From Sanguibacter hominis ATCC BAA-789 (GTDB lineage: Bacteria > Actinomycetota > Actinomycetes > Actinomycetales > Cellulomonadaceae), in contig NZ_JAAXOW010000001.1 in NCBI RefSeq assembly GCF_012396185.1, forward strand, positions 372,001-436,000: DNA of 64,000 nt, read 5' to 3'. Shown here one piece after another: positions 25,989 to 35,563 of this stretch. Both the position numbers and the translations under genes were made by a program. Within the stretch, counting starts at the first letter, position 1. Every line of letters starts with the position of its first letter. The notes beneath the pieces are model-generated. The model had not been told where the DNA came from. It saw only the letters and a program-made list of their open reading frames with translations, and did not search any database.

Positions 25989-26023
25989 GCGACGCACCGC
26001 CGCACCGAGACGTGGAGGAACCG

Positions 26024-26929
26024 ATGGGCGAGCAGCAGTACCCGACGATCGAGTCGACCGTCGGGTCGACTCCCCTGGTCCGGCTCCAGCGCCTCGCGGA
26101 GGACGCCGCTCCCGGGACGGTCGTCCTCGCCAAGCTCGAGGGCAACAACCCGGCAGGCTCCGTCAAGGACCGGCCCGCGCTGTCCATGATCGCCCGCGCA
26201 GAGCAGCGCGGGGACATCCGCCCCGGCGACACCCTCATCGAGGCCACGAGCGGCAACACCGGCATCGCGCTCGCCATGGCCGCCGCGATCAAGGGCTACC
26301 GGCTCGTCCTCGTCATGCCCGAGGACCTGTCCGTCGAGCGCGCCCGCACCATGCGCGCCTACGGCGCCGAGCTCGTCCTCACCGCCCGCGAGCGCGGCAT
26401 GGAGCACTCGCGCGACGTCGCAGCCGCCATGGTCGCCGCCGGAGAAGGCATCGTCCTCGACCAGTTCGCCAACCCCGACAACCCCGCCGCCCACGAGGCG
26501 AGCACCGGACCCGAGCTGTGGCAGCAGACGAGCGGACGACTCACCCACCTCGTCTCGTCGATGGGCACGACCGGGACGATCACCGGGACCGGCCGCTTCC
26601 TCAAGAAGCAGTCCGGAGACGTGCGCATCGTCGGCGTCCAGCCCGAGGAAGGCGCCCGCATCCCCGGCATCCGGGCCTGGCCGCAGGAGTACCTCCCCCG
26701 CGTCTACGACCCGAGCGTCGTCGACGAGCTCCGGTACGTCAGCCAGACCGACGCCGAGGACACGATGCGGGCGCTCGCCCGCCGTGAAGGCATCTTCGCC
26801 GGCGTCTCGTCCGGCGGCGCGGCAGCCGTCGCGCTCCGCCTCGCCCGAGAGACCCCGGACGCGACGATCGTCTTCATCGTCGCGGACCGCGGCGACCGCT
26901 ACCTGTCCACCGGAGTGTTCCCCGACTGA
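26024..26929 (+). CDS. cysM: Cysteine synthase B-type PLP enzyme
   Basis: 301 residues from the ATG at 26024. The GTG at 26012 is itself part of the ribosome site (GTGGAGGAACCG), so the shorter start is preferred. The PLP lysine lies in NNPAGSVKDRPALSMI, the phosphate-binding loop in EATSGNTGIALAMAAAIKGY, and GTTGTITGTGRFLK and SSGGAAAVALRLA complete the beta-family fold. It makes cysteine from an activated serine and sulfide or thiosulfate; which acyl donor is used is not readable. It is convergent with the methyltransferase gene, sharing 31 nt. Confidence 0.93.
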   Translation: MGEQQYPTIESTVGSTPLVRLQRLAEDAAPGTVVLAKLEGNNPAGSVKDRPALSMIARAEQRGDIRPGDTLIEATSGNTGIALAMAAAIKGYRLVLVMPEDLSVERARTMRAYGAELVLTARERGMEHSRDVAAAMVAAGEGIVLDQFANPDNPAAHEASTGPELWQQTSGRLTHLVSSMGTTGTITGTGRFLKKQSGDVRIVGVQPEEGARIPGIRAWPQEYLPRVYDPSVVDELRYVSQTDAEDTMRALARREGIFAGVSSGGAAAVALRLARETPDATIVFIVADRGDRYLSTGVFPD

Positions 26930-27726
26930 CCGGCGCGGGCAGTCCCACGGATCCCGACGACGACCGTCGCGTCCAGCTCGTCCGAGCGCTCCACCCGGAC
27001 CTCGAGGCCGCGCGCCGCGAAGACCTCCGCCGACTCCGCCGCCTGACGCTCGCTCGTCTCCACGAGGACGTGCCCGCCCGGCGCGAGCCACCCGCCCACC
27101 TGGTCCGCGAGCCGACGGTGCAGGTCCAGGCCGTCCCGCCCGCCGTCGAGCGCGTGCCTGGGCTCGTGGTCCCGCGCCTCGCGCGGCATCAGGTCGACCT
27201 GCTCGCTCGGCACGTACGGCGCGTTCGCGACCACCACGTCCACGCGTCCCCGCAGCCTGGCAGGCAGAGCCGCCAGCAGGTCCCCCTCGTGCACCTCGCC
27301 GGCAAACGGCGCCACGTTCTGGCGGGCGAAGCCGAGCGCGACCGGGTCGACGTCGCACGCGTGCAGCTCCGCCGTCGCCCCCTGCGCCTGCTCCACCCGG
27401 TGCGCGACGAGCGCACCGATCGCGCCGCACCCGCAGCACGCGTCCACGAGCACCCCGCCCGGCGGCACCATGCCGACCGCAAGGTCGACGAGCAGGAGCG
27501 AACGCTGCCGCGGCACGAACACGCCCGGCCCCACCGCGAACTCAACACCGCCCAGCTCCACCCGGCCGACGACGTGCTCGAGCGGCTCACCCGCCACGCG
27601 CCGCGCGACGAGCGCCGCGAGCCGGTCACCGTCCGCGGCAGCGCGAAGAACCGCTGCCTCGTCCTCCGCGAACACACACCCGGCGCGGCGGAGCTCCGCG
27701 ACCAGCTCGTCGACGCGAGGATCCAC
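26899..27726 (-). CDS. Putative protein N5-glutamine methyltransferase (PrmC-related)
   Basis: 275 residues. It has the helical N-terminal region with LEHVVGRVELGGVEFAVGPG and VFVPRQRSLLLV, a SAM site LVDACCGCGAIGALVA (a Cys-rich variant of DLGTGSG), and VVVANAPYVPSEQVDLMP where PrmC has NPPY. The NAPY form and smaller size match the PrmC-related family, which accompanies but does not replace PrmC. The target protein is unknown. Its 3' end overlaps cysM by 31 nt on the opposite strand. Confidence 0.88.
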   Translation of the reverse strand: MDPRVDELVAELRRAGCVFAEDEAAVLRAAADGDRLAALVARRVAGEPLEHVVGRVELGGVEFAVGPGVFVPRQRSLLLVDLAVGMVPPGGVLVDACCGCGAIGALVAHRVEQAQGATAELHACDVDPVALGFARQNVAPFAGEVHEGDLLAALPARLRGRVDVVVANAPYVPSEQVDLMPREARDHEPRHALDGGRDGLDLHRRLADQVGGWLAPGGHVLVETSERQAAESAEVFAARGLEVRVERSDELDATVVVGIRGTARAGQSGNTPVDR

Positions 27727-27737
27727 GAGGGCTGCGG

Positions 27738-28838
27738 CTAGGCCGGGTCGAACGGGAGGGAGCGGCGCCCGCCGCGCGCAGGACGCGCGGGGCTCTGCCC
27801 CGACTCCTTGAGCGCGGTCCGCAGCTCTCGCGGGAGCGAGAACATGAGGTCCTCGGTCGCGGTGCGCACCTCGGAGACGTCAGCGAACCCGCGCTCGGCG
27901 AGGTAGGCGAGGACGTCCTGGACAAGGATCTCGGGGACAGACGCACCGGACGTCACGCCGACCGTCGCGACGCCGTCGAACCACGACGGGTCGATCTCCT
28001 TCGCGTAGTCGACGAGGAATGCCGCCCGTGCGCCATACTCCTTCGCGACCTCGACGAGACGCACCGAGTTCGAGGAGTTGCGCGAGCCGACCACGATCAC
28101 CAGGTCGCACTCGGGGGCGAGCTTCTTGACCGCCACCTGACGATTCTGCGTCGCGTAGCAGATGTCGTCGCTCGGCGGGTCCTGCAACGTCGGGAACCGC
28201 TCGCGCAGGCGCCGCACCGTCTCCATCGTCTCGTCGACCGAGAGCGTCGTCTGCGAGATCCAGACGACCTTGTCCGGGTCCCGCACCGTCACGCGATCGA
28301 CCTCGTCAGGCGAGTTCACGACCTGGACGTGCTCGGGGGCCTCGCCCGCCGTGCCCTCGACCTCCTCGTGGCCCTCGTGGCCGATCAGCAGGATGTCGTA
28401 GTCGTCCGCCGCGAACCGCACCGCCTCGCGGTGCACCTTGGTCACGAGCGGGCAGGTCGCGTCGATCGTCTCGAGCGAACGCCGCGCTGCAGCCTCGTGC
28501 ACCGCCGGCGAGACGCCGTGCGCCGAGAACACGACCCGCGCGCCCTCGGGCACCTCGTCCGTCTCGTCGACGAAGACCGCTCCACGCTCGGAGAGCGTCT
28601 CCACGACGTACTTGTTGTGCACGATCTCCTTGCGGACGTACACGGGTGCGCCGTAGTGCTCGATCGCCTGCTCGACCGCGACGACCGCCCGGTCGACGCC
28701 CGCGCAGTAGCCGCGCGGGGCAGCCAGCAGCACCCGCTTCGCCGCCGTGCCGTCGCCTCGCTCCACCGCGGCGTCGTCACGGCGGTGGCGCCCCACGGCG
28801 GGGGCTCCGGAGGTCCGGGGCGCGAGGGTCTCGGTCAC
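27738..28838 (-). CDS. ispH: 4-hydroxy-3-methylbut-2-enyl diphosphate reductase
   Basis: 366 residues, GTG start with TAGACT 6 nt upstream (leaderless type). The three [4Fe-4S] cysteines lie in [22 protein letters not shown] and [13 protein letters not shown]-adjacent [11 protein letters not shown]-type segments. [10 protein letters not shown] and [16 protein letters not shown] are also conserved. IspH makes IPP and DMAPP in the final MEP-pathway step. The first ~30 residues and the Arg/Pro tail are extra to the core. It is followed 11 nt downstream by the PrmC-related gene on the same strand. Confidence 0.96.
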   Translation of the reverse strand: MTETLAPRTSGAPAVGRHRRDDAAVERGDGTAAKRVLLAAPRGYCAGVDRAVVAVEQAIEHYGAPVYVRKEIVHNKYVVETLSERGAVFVDETDEVPEGARVVFSAHGVSPAVHEAAARRSLETIDATCPLVTKVHREAVRFAADDYDILLIGHEGHEEVEGTAGEAPEHVQVVNSPDEVDRVTVRDPDKVVWISQTTLSVDETMETVRRLRERFPTLQDPPSDDICYATQNRQVAVKKLAPECDLVIVVGSRNSSNSVRLVEVAKEYGARAAFLVDYAKEIDPSWFDGVATVGVTSGASVPEILVQDVLAYLAERGFADVSEVRTATEDLMFSLPRELRTALKESGQSPARPARGGRRSLPFDPA

Positions 28839-28844
28839 CTCGCA

Positions 28845-28850
28845 AGTCTA
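28845..28850 (-). promoter_or_regulatory. TANNNT -10 motif for ispH
   Basis: TAGACT on the minus strand, 6 nt before the GTG start at 28838; leaderless spacing. Confidence 0.5.
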
Positions 28851-28922
28851 GGTGACCGCCCTCGCCGCGGACCGGACGGTACGTGGAGAGCCTGTGTCAC
28901 CCCCGTGGCCGATGATGGGGGC

Positions 28923-30182
28923 GTGACCGACGCTCCCCTCCCCTCGTCCGCGGCCCCTCACGGTCCCTTGCCAGCGCGCGCCCTCGACACGACGGCGGAG
29001 CGGCCGTGGCCCGTGCGGCTGCTGTCGTCGAAGATCGCGGAGTACATCGACAAGATGTCGCCCGTCTGGATCGAGGGTCAGGTCGTCCAGCTCAACCGCC
29101 GCCCGGGCGCGGGCATGGCGTTCCTGACGCTGCGCGACACCGATGCGGACGTGTCGTTGCCCGTCGCGATGTACGCGAAGGTGCTCGCCGGGCAGACGAC
29201 GCCGCTCGCGGAGGGCGCGCACGTCGTCGTCCACGCGAAGCCGACGTTCTGGAAGGGCCGCGGCTCGTTCCAGATGCAGGCCGACGAGATCCGCGCGCTC
29301 GGCCTCGGCGACCTCCTCGCGCGGATCGAGCACCTCAAGTCGATCCTCGCCGCGGAGGGCCTGTTCGCTGCCGAGCGCAAGCGACCGCTGCCGTTCCTGC
29401 CGCGCGTCGTCGGGCTCGTGTGCGGCCGCGAGTCCAAGGCGGAGCACGACGTCGTGGTCAACGCGCGCGCACGCTGGCCGGAGGTGCGCTTCGAGATCCG
29501 CGAGGTCGCGGTGCAGGGCACCGCAGCCGTGCCGCAGGTATCCGCCGCGATCGCCGAGCTCGACGCTCGCGCTGACGTCGAGGTGATCGTCGTCGCCCGC
29601 GGTGGCGGCGCCGTCGAGGACCTCCTGCCGTTCTCGAACGAGGCGCTCGTCCGGGCGGCCGCCGCGTGCCGCACCCCGCTCGTCTCGGCGATCGGCCACG
29701 AGACCGACTCGCCGCTGCTCGACCTCGTCGCCGACTTCCGCGCCTCGACCCCGACCGATGCCGCGAAGCGCATCGTGCCGGACGTCGCGGAGGAGCGGCT
29801 GCGGCTCCGACAGGCACGCGAGCGGATGCAGCGCGCCGTCCGCGGGCGTCTCGATCGCGAGCAGCACGGCCTCGACGCGATCCGCTCACGGCCCGTGCTC
29901 GCGGATCCGGGCTCGATGATCGAGCGCCGCTCGGACGACGTCGAGCAGCTCGCGCGGCACGGCCGCAGCGCGTTCTCCGCGGCGCTCTTGCGCGCGGGCG
30001 CCGAGGTCGACCGGCTGCGCGCGCAGGTCCGCGCGCTGTCCCCCGCGTCCGTGCTCGAGCGTGGCTACGCCGTCGTGCAGGTCGCCGACGGCAGCGTGCT
30101 GCGCGACGCCGCCCAGGTCGCGTCAGGTGACGCGCTGCGCGTCCGCCTCGCCGACGGCGAGGTCGCCGCGACCGTCGACTGA
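28923..30182 (+). CDS. xseA: Exodeoxyribonuclease VII large subunit
   Basis: 419 residues from the GTG at 28923, 6 nt after a GGGGG run; the longer open frame upstream is antisense to ispH. An N-terminal OB fold (VWIEGQVVQLNRRPGAGMAFLTLRD) is followed by the catalytic domain with VGLVCGRESKAEHDVV, VVARGGGAVEDLLPFSNE and SAIGHETDSPLLDLVADFRAS, then a coiled coil and a C-terminal segment ending LERGYAVVQ. With XseB it degrades single-stranded DNA from both ends in repair. Confidence 0.96.
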   Translation: MTDAPLPSSAAPHGPLPARALDTTAERPWPVRLLSSKIAEYIDKMSPVWIEGQVVQLNRRPGAGMAFLTLRDTDADVSLPVAMYAKVLAGQTTPLAEGAHVVVHAKPTFWKGRGSFQMQADEIRALGLGDLLARIEHLKSILAAEGLFAAERKRPLPFLPRVVGLVCGRESKAEHDVVVNARARWPEVRFEIREVAVQGTAAVPQVSAAIAELDARADVEVIVVARGGGAVEDLLPFSNEALVRAAAACRTPLVSAIGHETDSPLLDLVADFRASTPTDAAKRIVPDVAEERLRLRQARERMQRAVRGRLDREQHGLDAIRSRPVLADPGSMIERRSDDVEQLARHGRSAFSAALLRAGAEVDRLRAQVRALSPASVLERGYAVVQVADGSVLRDAAQVASGDALRVRLADGEVAATVD

Positions 30183-30200
30183 CCGTCGGACGCCCGACGG
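30183..30200 (+). terminator. Small hairpin after xseA
   Basis: CCGTCGG, loop ACGC, CCGACGG, starting directly after the xseA stop. A 7-bp stem without a U-tract. Confidence 0.4.
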
Positions 30201-30251
30201 ACCGGCAGCCGACACAGGACGGACGGCCCGGAGCGTGTCGGTCGCCTTGGC

Positions 30252-30257
30252 TACGGT
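30252..30257 (+). promoter_or_regulatory. TANNNT -10 motif for xseB
   Basis: TACGGT directly abuts an ATG at 30258 and is 6 nt before a GTG at 30264, so the GTG is the likely leaderless start. Confidence 0.45.
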
Positions 30258-30263
30258 ATGTCC

Positions 30264-30512
30264 GTGACCACATCCCAGCCGCTGCCCGACGTCGGATCCC
30301 TGAGCTACGAGGACGCGCGCGACGAGCTCGTCCAGGTCGTCGCCCGGCTCGAGGCCGGTGGCGAGCCGCTCGAGGCGAGCCTCGCGCTCTGGGAGCGCGG
30401 CGAGGCGCTCGCCGCCCGCTGCCAGACGTGGCTCGACGGCGCTCGCGAGCGGCTCGAGTCTGCGCACCAGCGCGCGGCAAGCACTGCGACCGACGAGAAG
30501 GACGAGGACTGA
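30264..30512 (+). CDS. xseB: Exodeoxyribonuclease VII small subunit
   Basis: 82 residues from the GTG at 30264, chosen because the -10 motif TACGGT lies 6 nt before it; the ATG at 30258 (84 residues) is the alternative. LSYEDARDELVQVVARLEAG and LEASLALWERGEALAARCQTWL are the family's two helices. The tail is acidic. The small subunits coat the large subunit's coiled coils. The stop overlaps the next ATG by 1 nt (TGATG). Confidence 0.93.
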   Translation: MTTSQPLPDVGSLSYEDARDELVQVVARLEAGGEPLEASLALWERGEALAARCQTWLDGARERLESAHQRAASTATDEKDED

Positions 30513-31462
30513 TGGCCCCCAAGACTGCTCTCGGGGCGGCCGACGCCGCACCCGCCCAGGTGCTCGTCGTCGGCGAAGCGCTCATCGACGTCGTGCACCG
30601 CCAGGACGGCACGGTCGACGAGCACCCGGGGGGCAGCCCCGCGAACGTCGCCATCACGCTCGGCCGCCTCGGCCGCACCGTCGAGCTCCTCGCATGGCTC
30701 GGCGAGGACGCCTACGGCTCGATGATCCGGCGGTGGCTCGGCGCGTCCGGCGTCGCCCTCGCGCCCGGCGCCACGGGTGCCGCGCAGACGTCGATCGCGA
30801 CCGCGCAGCTCGACGAGAAGGGCGCCGCGTCGTACGACTTCGAGATCGAGTGGCGCATGCCCGCAGACGTCGACGTCCCGCAGAGCACGGTCGCGATCCA
30901 CTCGGGCTCGATCGCCGCGACGCTCCCGCCCGGCGGGGACGACGTCGTCGCGCTCATGCGCCGCTTCCAGCCGAGCGTGACGATCACGTACGACCCGAAC
31001 GTCCGCCCGACGCTCATGGGCATGCCGCTCACCGCGGCGCCGCGCATCGAGGAGCTCGTCATGCTCGCGGACGTCGTCAAGGTCTCCGACGAGGACCTTG
31101 CCTGGCTGTACCCGCACCGCGCCCCCGAGGTGAGCGCCGCCCTGTGGCAGAAGCGCCAGGGCAGCATCGTCGTCATGACACGTGGCGGCGAGGGCGCGGT
31201 CGCCTGGTACCCGGGAGGCACGGTCGAGGTGGCCGCTCCTCTGACGGAGGTTGCCGACACGGTCGGCGCCGGCGACTCGTTCATGGGGGCGCTCATCGAC
31301 GGCCTGTGGTCCGCCGACCTGCTCGGCGGCGCACGCCGCGCCGCGCTCAGGGCGATCGACGCCGACGCGCTCACCGCCGTGCTCGAACGCTGCACGAAGG
31401 TCGCCGCGATCACCGTGTCCCGCCCGGGCGCCAACCCGCCGCGGCTCGACGAGCTCGACTGA
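30512..31462 (+). CDS. PfkB-family sugar kinase (fructokinase-like)
   Basis: 316 residues, ATG overlapping the xseB stop by one base. PfkB signature 1 reads HPGGSPANVAITLGRLGRTV. The C-terminal signature is DTVGAGDSFMGALIDGL, with the catalytic Asp in GAGD. VVGEALIDVVHR opens the ribokinase fold. It phosphorylates a sugar, most likely fructose or another ketose, with ATP; specificity cannot be read. Its coupling to xseB is unrelated in function and is a compact-genome arrangement. Confidence 0.9.
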   Translation: MAPKTALGAADAAPAQVLVVGEALIDVVHRQDGTVDEHPGGSPANVAITLGRLGRTVELLAWLGEDAYGSMIRRWLGASGVALAPGATGAAQTSIATAQLDEKGAASYDFEIEWRMPADVDVPQSTVAIHSGSIAATLPPGGDDVVALMRRFQPSVTITYDPNVRPTLMGMPLTAAPRIEELVMLADVVKVSDEDLAWLYPHRAPEVSAALWQKRQGSIVVMTRGGEGAVAWYPGGTVEVAAPLTEVADTVGAGDSFMGALIDGLWSADLLGGARRAALRAIDADALTAVLERCTKVAAITVSRPGANPPRLDELD

Positions 31463-31586
31463 GGGACGCGTCGCGCGAGCACGCTCGCCCCACGCCGACC
31501 CGCGCTCGCACCCCCGGTCGCGTCGTCGGCCGGAGGCACGGCTGGAATGTGGACGCGCGCTGCGAGACCGCCGGACGCGACGCATG

Positions 31587-32279
31587 ATGTCCACCATGAG
31601 CAACCGCACCGACGGCACGGCCGCCTCCTCCTCCGTGACCGGCCCGATCTCGACCCCCGCCGAGGCGTGGGCTGCGCTCAGGGACGGCAACCAGCGCTTC
31701 GTCCGGGACGAGATGGCGCACCCCTCGCAGGGTGCCGGCCGACGGCAGGAGCTCGCCGTCGCGCAGAACCCGTTCGCCGTGATCTTCGGGTGCTCCGACT
31801 CGCGTGTCGCCGCCGAGATCATCTTCGACCAGGGGCTCGGCGACACGTTCGTCGTGCGGACCGCCGGGCACGTCCTCGACACGACGGTCATCGGCTCGAT
31901 CGAGTACGGGATCGGTGTGCTCGACGCGCGCCTCGTCGTCGTGCTCGCCCACGACTCGTGCGGCGCCGTCGCGGCGGCAGCCCACACCCTTGCGACGGGC
32001 GAGCAGGCCACGGGGTTCGTCCGCGCGGTCGTCGACCGGGTCATCCCGTCCATCGTGAACGTCACGAGCCGCGGCGAGGACGTGCGTGACGAGAACATGC
32101 TCCGCCGCGAGCACGTCCGCCACACCGTCGACCAGCTCTACGGGTACTCCGCGGCGATCCGCGCGGCGGTCGACGACGGCTACGTCGCGATCGTCGGCGT
32201 CGAGTACACGCTCGCGGACGGTCGCGCGACGCTCCTCGAGGTCAAGGGCGACGTCGGCGAGAAGCCCGTCACCGCCTGA
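31587..32279 (+). CDS. Beta-class carbonic anhydrase
   Basis: 230 residues from the ATG at 31587; ATGs at 31584 and 31596 are alternatives. Zinc and active-site motifs are all present: [20 protein letters not shown] (Cys and the Asp-Arg pair), FVVRTAGHV and [13 protein letters not shown] (His and Cys ligands). The C-terminal [17 protein letters not shown] is typical. It interconverts CO2 and bicarbonate in the cytoplasm, and could supply the ppc enzyme encoded 10 kb away. Confidence 0.94.
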   Translation: MSTMSNRTDGTAASSSVTGPISTPAEAWAALRDGNQRFVRDEMAHPSQGAGRRQELAVAQNPFAVIFGCSDSRVAAEIIFDQGLGDTFVVRTAGHVLDTTVIGSIEYGIGVLDARLVVVLAHDSCGAVAAAAHTLATGEQATGFVRAVVDRVIPSIVNVTSRGEDVRDENMLRREHVRHTVDQLYGYSAAIRAAVDDGYVAIVGVEYTLADGRATLLEVKGDVGEKPVTA

Positions 32280-32368
32280 CACCACCGTCCGGCGTGACCC
32301 AGGTCACAACCGAGCCCTGTCGTGCCGTCACGGCACCCGCACGCCCTGCGGTGCGGCACGATGGGACC

Positions 32369-33796
32369 ATGACTGACAACGCCGTCGGCAGCACGCCGAA
32401 CTCGCAAGGATTCCGCATCGAGCACGACACGATGGGCGAGGTGCGCGTGCCTGCCGCCGCGCTCTACCGCGCCCAGACGCAGCGCGCCGTCGAGAACTTC
32501 CCGATCTCCGGCTCGCGCCTCGAGCGCGGCCACATCGAGGCCCTCGCCCGCGTCAAGAAGGCCGCCGCGCGCGCGAACGCCGAGCTGGGCGTCCTCGACC
32601 AGGACGTCGCGGACGCGATCGTCGCCGCCGCCGACGCCGTCGCTGCGGGCGAGCACGACGACCACTTCCCCGTCGACGTCTACCAGACCGGCTCCGGCAC
32701 GTCGTCGAACATGAACACGAACGAGGTCCTCGCGACGCTCGCGAGCCGCTCGCTGGGCCGCGAGGTCCACCCGAACGACCACGTCAACGCCTCGCAGTCG
32801 TCCAACGACGTGTTCCCGACGTCGGTCCACGTCGCCGCCACCTCCGGCGTCGTGCGCGACCTCGTCCCGGCGCTCGAGCACCTCGCCGCGGCGCTCGGCG
32901 CGAAGTCCGAGGAGTTCGCCGAGGTCGTGAAGTCCGGCCGCACGCACCTCATGGACGCAACGCCCGTGACGCTCGGCCAGGAGTTCGGCGGCTATGCGGC
33001 CGCCGTGCGCTATGGCGTCGAGCGCCTGCAGGCCGCGCTCCCCCGAGCGGCCGAGGTGCCGCTCGGCGGTACCGCCGTCGGCACCGGCATCAACACGCCC
33101 GCAGGCTTCCCGCAGCGGGTCATCGAGCTGCTCGTCGAGGACACCGGCCTGCCCCTGACAGAGGCGCGCGACCACTTCGAGGCGCAGTCGGCGCGCGACG
33201 GCCTCGTCGAGCTGTCCGGCGCGCTCCGCACGATCGCGGTCTCCCTCACGAAGATCTGCAACGACCTGCGCTGGATGGGGTCGGGCCCCAACACGGGCCT
33301 CGGCGAGATCTTCATCCCCGACCTGCAGCCGGGCTCGTCGATCATGCCGGGCAAGGTCAACCCGGTCGTCCCTGAGGCCGTCCTCATGGTTGCCGCCCGC
33401 GTCATCGGCAACGACGCGACCGTGGCGTGGGCGGGCGCGAGCGGCTCGTTCGAGCTCAACGTGCAGATCCCCGTGATCGCGTCGGCCGTGCTCGAGTCGA
33501 TCCGTCTGCTCTCGACGTCGTCGCGCGTGCTCGCCGACCGCACGGTCGACGGGATCACCGCCAACGTGGAGCGCGCCCGCGCGCTCGCCGAGTCGTCGCC
33601 GTCGATCGTCACGCCGCTCAACCGTGTGATCGGCTACGAGGCGGCGGCGAAGGTCGCGAAGCACTCCGTCAAGAAGGGCCTCACGGTCCGCGAGGCCGTC
33701 ATCGACCTCGGCTTCGTCGAGCGTGGCGAGGTCACCGAGGAGCAGCTCGACAGCGCGCTCGACGTGCTGTCGATGACGCGTCCGCCGCAGGCCTGA
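32369..33796 (+). CDS. fumC: Class II fumarate hydratase
   Basis: 475 residues from the ATG at 32369. The superfamily signature [15 protein letters not shown] is intact, with the catalytic Ser loop, [33 protein letters not shown] and [16 protein letters not shown]. It hydrates fumarate to malate in the TCA cycle. An iron-free class II enzyme is usual for aerobic actinobacteria. Transcription ends at the 18-bp hairpin that follows. Confidence 0.97.
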   Translation: MTDNAVGSTPNSQGFRIEHDTMGEVRVPAAALYRAQTQRAVENFPISGSRLERGHIEALARVKKAAARANAELGVLDQDVADAIVAAADAVAAGEHDDHFPVDVYQTGSGTSSNMNTNEVLATLASRSLGREVHPNDHVNASQSSNDVFPTSVHVAATSGVVRDLVPALEHLAAALGAKSEEFAEVVKSGRTHLMDATPVTLGQEFGGYAAAVRYGVERLQAALPRAAEVPLGGTAVGTGINTPAGFPQRVIELLVEDTGLPLTEARDHFEAQSARDGLVELSGALRTIAVSLTKICNDLRWMGSGPNTGLGEIFIPDLQPGSSIMPGKVNPVVPEAVLMVAARVIGNDATVAWAGASGSFELNVQIPVIASAVLESIRLLSTSSRVLADRTVDGITANVERARALAESSPSIVTPLNRVIGYEAAAKVAKHSVKKGLTVREAVIDLGFVERGEVTEEQLDSALDVLSMTRPPQA

Positions 33797-33803
33797 CACC
33801 TCG

Positions 33804-33842
33804 AGCGAAGGGTCCGTCGGCGGCGCCGACGGACCCTTCGCT
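33804..33842. terminator. Bidirectional terminator between fumC and a convergent MFS gene
   Basis: An 18-bp perfect stem (33804-33821 with 33825-33842) and loop GGC. It sits 8 nt after the fumC stop and 37 nt after the convergent MFS stop. It contains GAAGGGTCCGTC / GACGGACCCTTC. Confidence 0.85.
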
Positions 33843-33844
33843 CT

Positions 33845-33860
33845 GCCGCGTCAGCGCGGG
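33845..33860. repeat. 16-bp duplication of the MFS 3' end
   Basis: GCCGCGTCAGCGCGGG occurs here and again at 33873-33888, where it covers the stop and last codons of the MFS gene. Spacing is 28 bp. This could be replication slippage. Confidence 0.7.
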
Positions 33861-33878
33861 CAGGTCGGCGCAGCCGCG

Positions 33879-35516
33879 TCAGCGCGGGGAGCGACTCATC
33901 AGGAGGCTCGCGACGAGCCCGGTCGCGAGCACGCCAGCGGTCAGCAGGAGCGTCTGCGAGACGGCGGTGCTGAAGCCCGAGTGGACGGCCGCGAGCGCGG
34001 CCTCGCGCACCTGGGCGACGAGCTCGGACGGGACCGAGTCGGGCAGCGCGAGCTGCCCGGCACCGCCTCCGGAGAACGCGGAGCCGTTCGACGACGCGAA
34101 CGCCTCGACGAACGGGGCGCGGACCTCCTCGGGGAGGCGGGCCGCGGCGTCGGCCGCTGCTGCCGGCACCTCGACGCCCAGGCGGGACGTCAGCATCGCG
34201 ACGATCGCCGCTGACCCGAGCACCCCGCCGACCTGACGGTTCATGTTGAACGCCCCGGCGCCCGCGCCCGCGGTCGAGCGGTCGAGGCCCGACGTCGCGA
34301 GGTTGGCGAGGGGCGAGAAAAGCAGGCCCGTGCCGATGCCGAACACGGTCATCGGCGGGAAGAACGCCCACATCGAGGCGTCCGGCGAGACGACGAGGGT
34401 GAGCCAGAGGACCGAGCCTGCGAGGAACGCGAACCCTGCCGCGACGACCCACTTCCCGGGGATGCGGTCGGACAGCCGGCCCGCGAACGGCGCGACGACG
34501 CCGGACACGAGCGAGCCTGGCAGGTTCACCATCGCGGCCATGAGCGGGGACAGCCCGAGCACCTGTTGCAGGATCAGCGTGAGCGGGAAGAAGATGCCGA
34601 TCATCGCGAAAGACGACACGGCACCGGCGACGTTCGCGAGCGTGAAGTTGCGGTGCGTGAAGAGCGTGAGCGGCAGCAGCGCGTCGTCGCCCCGGCGCTT
34701 CTGCCACAGCAGGAACGCACCTGTGACGAGAACGCCGGCACCGATCATGCGCCAGACCGTGATGGGGCCGACGACCTGACCCCACTCGAACGTCTCGCCC
34801 TCCTGCAGGCCGAAGATCACGAGGAACAGCCCGACGACGGAGAGGACGACGCCGGGCAGGTCGAGACTGCGGGTGTGCGTCTCGAGGCGCGGGAGGCGCG
34901 TGACGGCGAGCCACAGCGCGACCGCGCCGATCGGGACGTTGACGAAGAAGATCCACTCCCAGCCGATCGTCTCGACGAAGATCCCGCCGAGCACCGGCCC
35001 TGCGATCGTCGCGACGCCCGCGGTGGCGCCCCACAGGCCGAGGGCGGCGCCCCGGCGCGCGGGCGGGAAGACGCGCGTGATCATGGCCATCGTCTGCGGG
35101 GTCATGAGTGCGCTGCCGACCCCCTGGACCGCCCTCGCGACGACGAGCGTCTCGACGGATCCCGCGAGGCCGCACGCGATCGAGGAGAGCACGAACACGA
35201 CGAGCCCGGAGACGAACATGGTCTTCGCGCCGTACCGGTCACCGAGCCGACCCGTGACCAGCAGGAGCACCGCGAAGGTGAGGAGGTAGGCGCTGTTGAC
35301 CCAGCCCACGGCGGCGAGCGACGTCTGGAACGTCGCCACGAGCGTCGGGACGGCGATGTTGACGATCGTCGTGTCGACCATGATGACGAAGAAGCCGAGG
35401 CACAGCGGGGGCAGGATGCTCCACGGGCTGCGGCCGCCCAGGTCGACGAGGGCGGCGTCGGGGCCCGGAGCAGGGAGGGACGGTGCGGTGCCGGAGGGCG
35501 TGGGATCGGTGGTCAC
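33879..35516 (-). CDS. MFS multidrug exporter, DHA2 (14-TM) family
   Basis: 545 residues, GTG start with TAACCT 5 nt upstream. The first helix WSILPPLCLGFFVIMVDTTIVN is followed by motif A GRLGDRYGAKTMFVSG, the helix-4/5 motif GVGSALMTPQTMAMI and motif C GPVLGGIFVETIGW, all of the EmrB/QacA type. It resembles the exporter at 17093-18730 in length and layout but is clearly divergent. The substrate is unknown. Convergent with fumC. Confidence 0.9.
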   Translation of the reverse strand: MTTDPTPSGTAPSLPAPGPDAALVDLGGRSPWSILPPLCLGFFVIMVDTTIVNIAVPTLVATFQTSLAAVGWVNSAYLLTFAVLLLVTGRLGDRYGAKTMFVSGLVVFVLSSIACGLAGSVETLVVARAVQGVGSALMTPQTMAMITRVFPPARRGAALGLWGATAGVATIAGPVLGGIFVETIGWEWIFFVNVPIGAVALWLAVTRLPRLETHTRSLDLPGVVLSVVGLFLVIFGLQEGETFEWGQVVGPITVWRMIGAGVLVTGAFLLWQKRRGDDALLPLTLFTHRNFTLANVAGAVSSFAMIGIFFPLTLILQQVLGLSPLMAAMVNLPGSLVSGVVAPFAGRLSDRIPGKWVVAAGFAFLAGSVLWLTLVVSPDASMWAFFPPMTVFGIGTGLLFSPLANLATSGLDRSTAGAGAGAFNMNRQVGGVLGSAAIVAMLTSRLGVEVPAAAADAAARLPEEVRAPFVEAFASSNGSAFSGGGAGQLALPDSVPSELVAQVREAALAAVHSGFSTAVSQTLLLTAGVLATGLVASLLMSRSPR

Positions 35517-35521
35517 GACCT

Positions 35522-35527
35522 AGGTTA
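35522..35527 (-). promoter_or_regulatory. TANNNT -10 motif for the MFS gene
   Basis: TAACCT on the minus strand, 5 nt before the GTG at 35516. Confidence 0.45.
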
Positions 35528-35563
35528 AGCACGCCGTGTCACGAACACCCACCGGAGTCCACG

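Noticed and set aside
26784-28922. Extended xseA reading frame reaching back to 26784
   Set aside because: It runs antisense through the methyltransferase and ispH genes; XseA homology begins just after the GTG at 28923.
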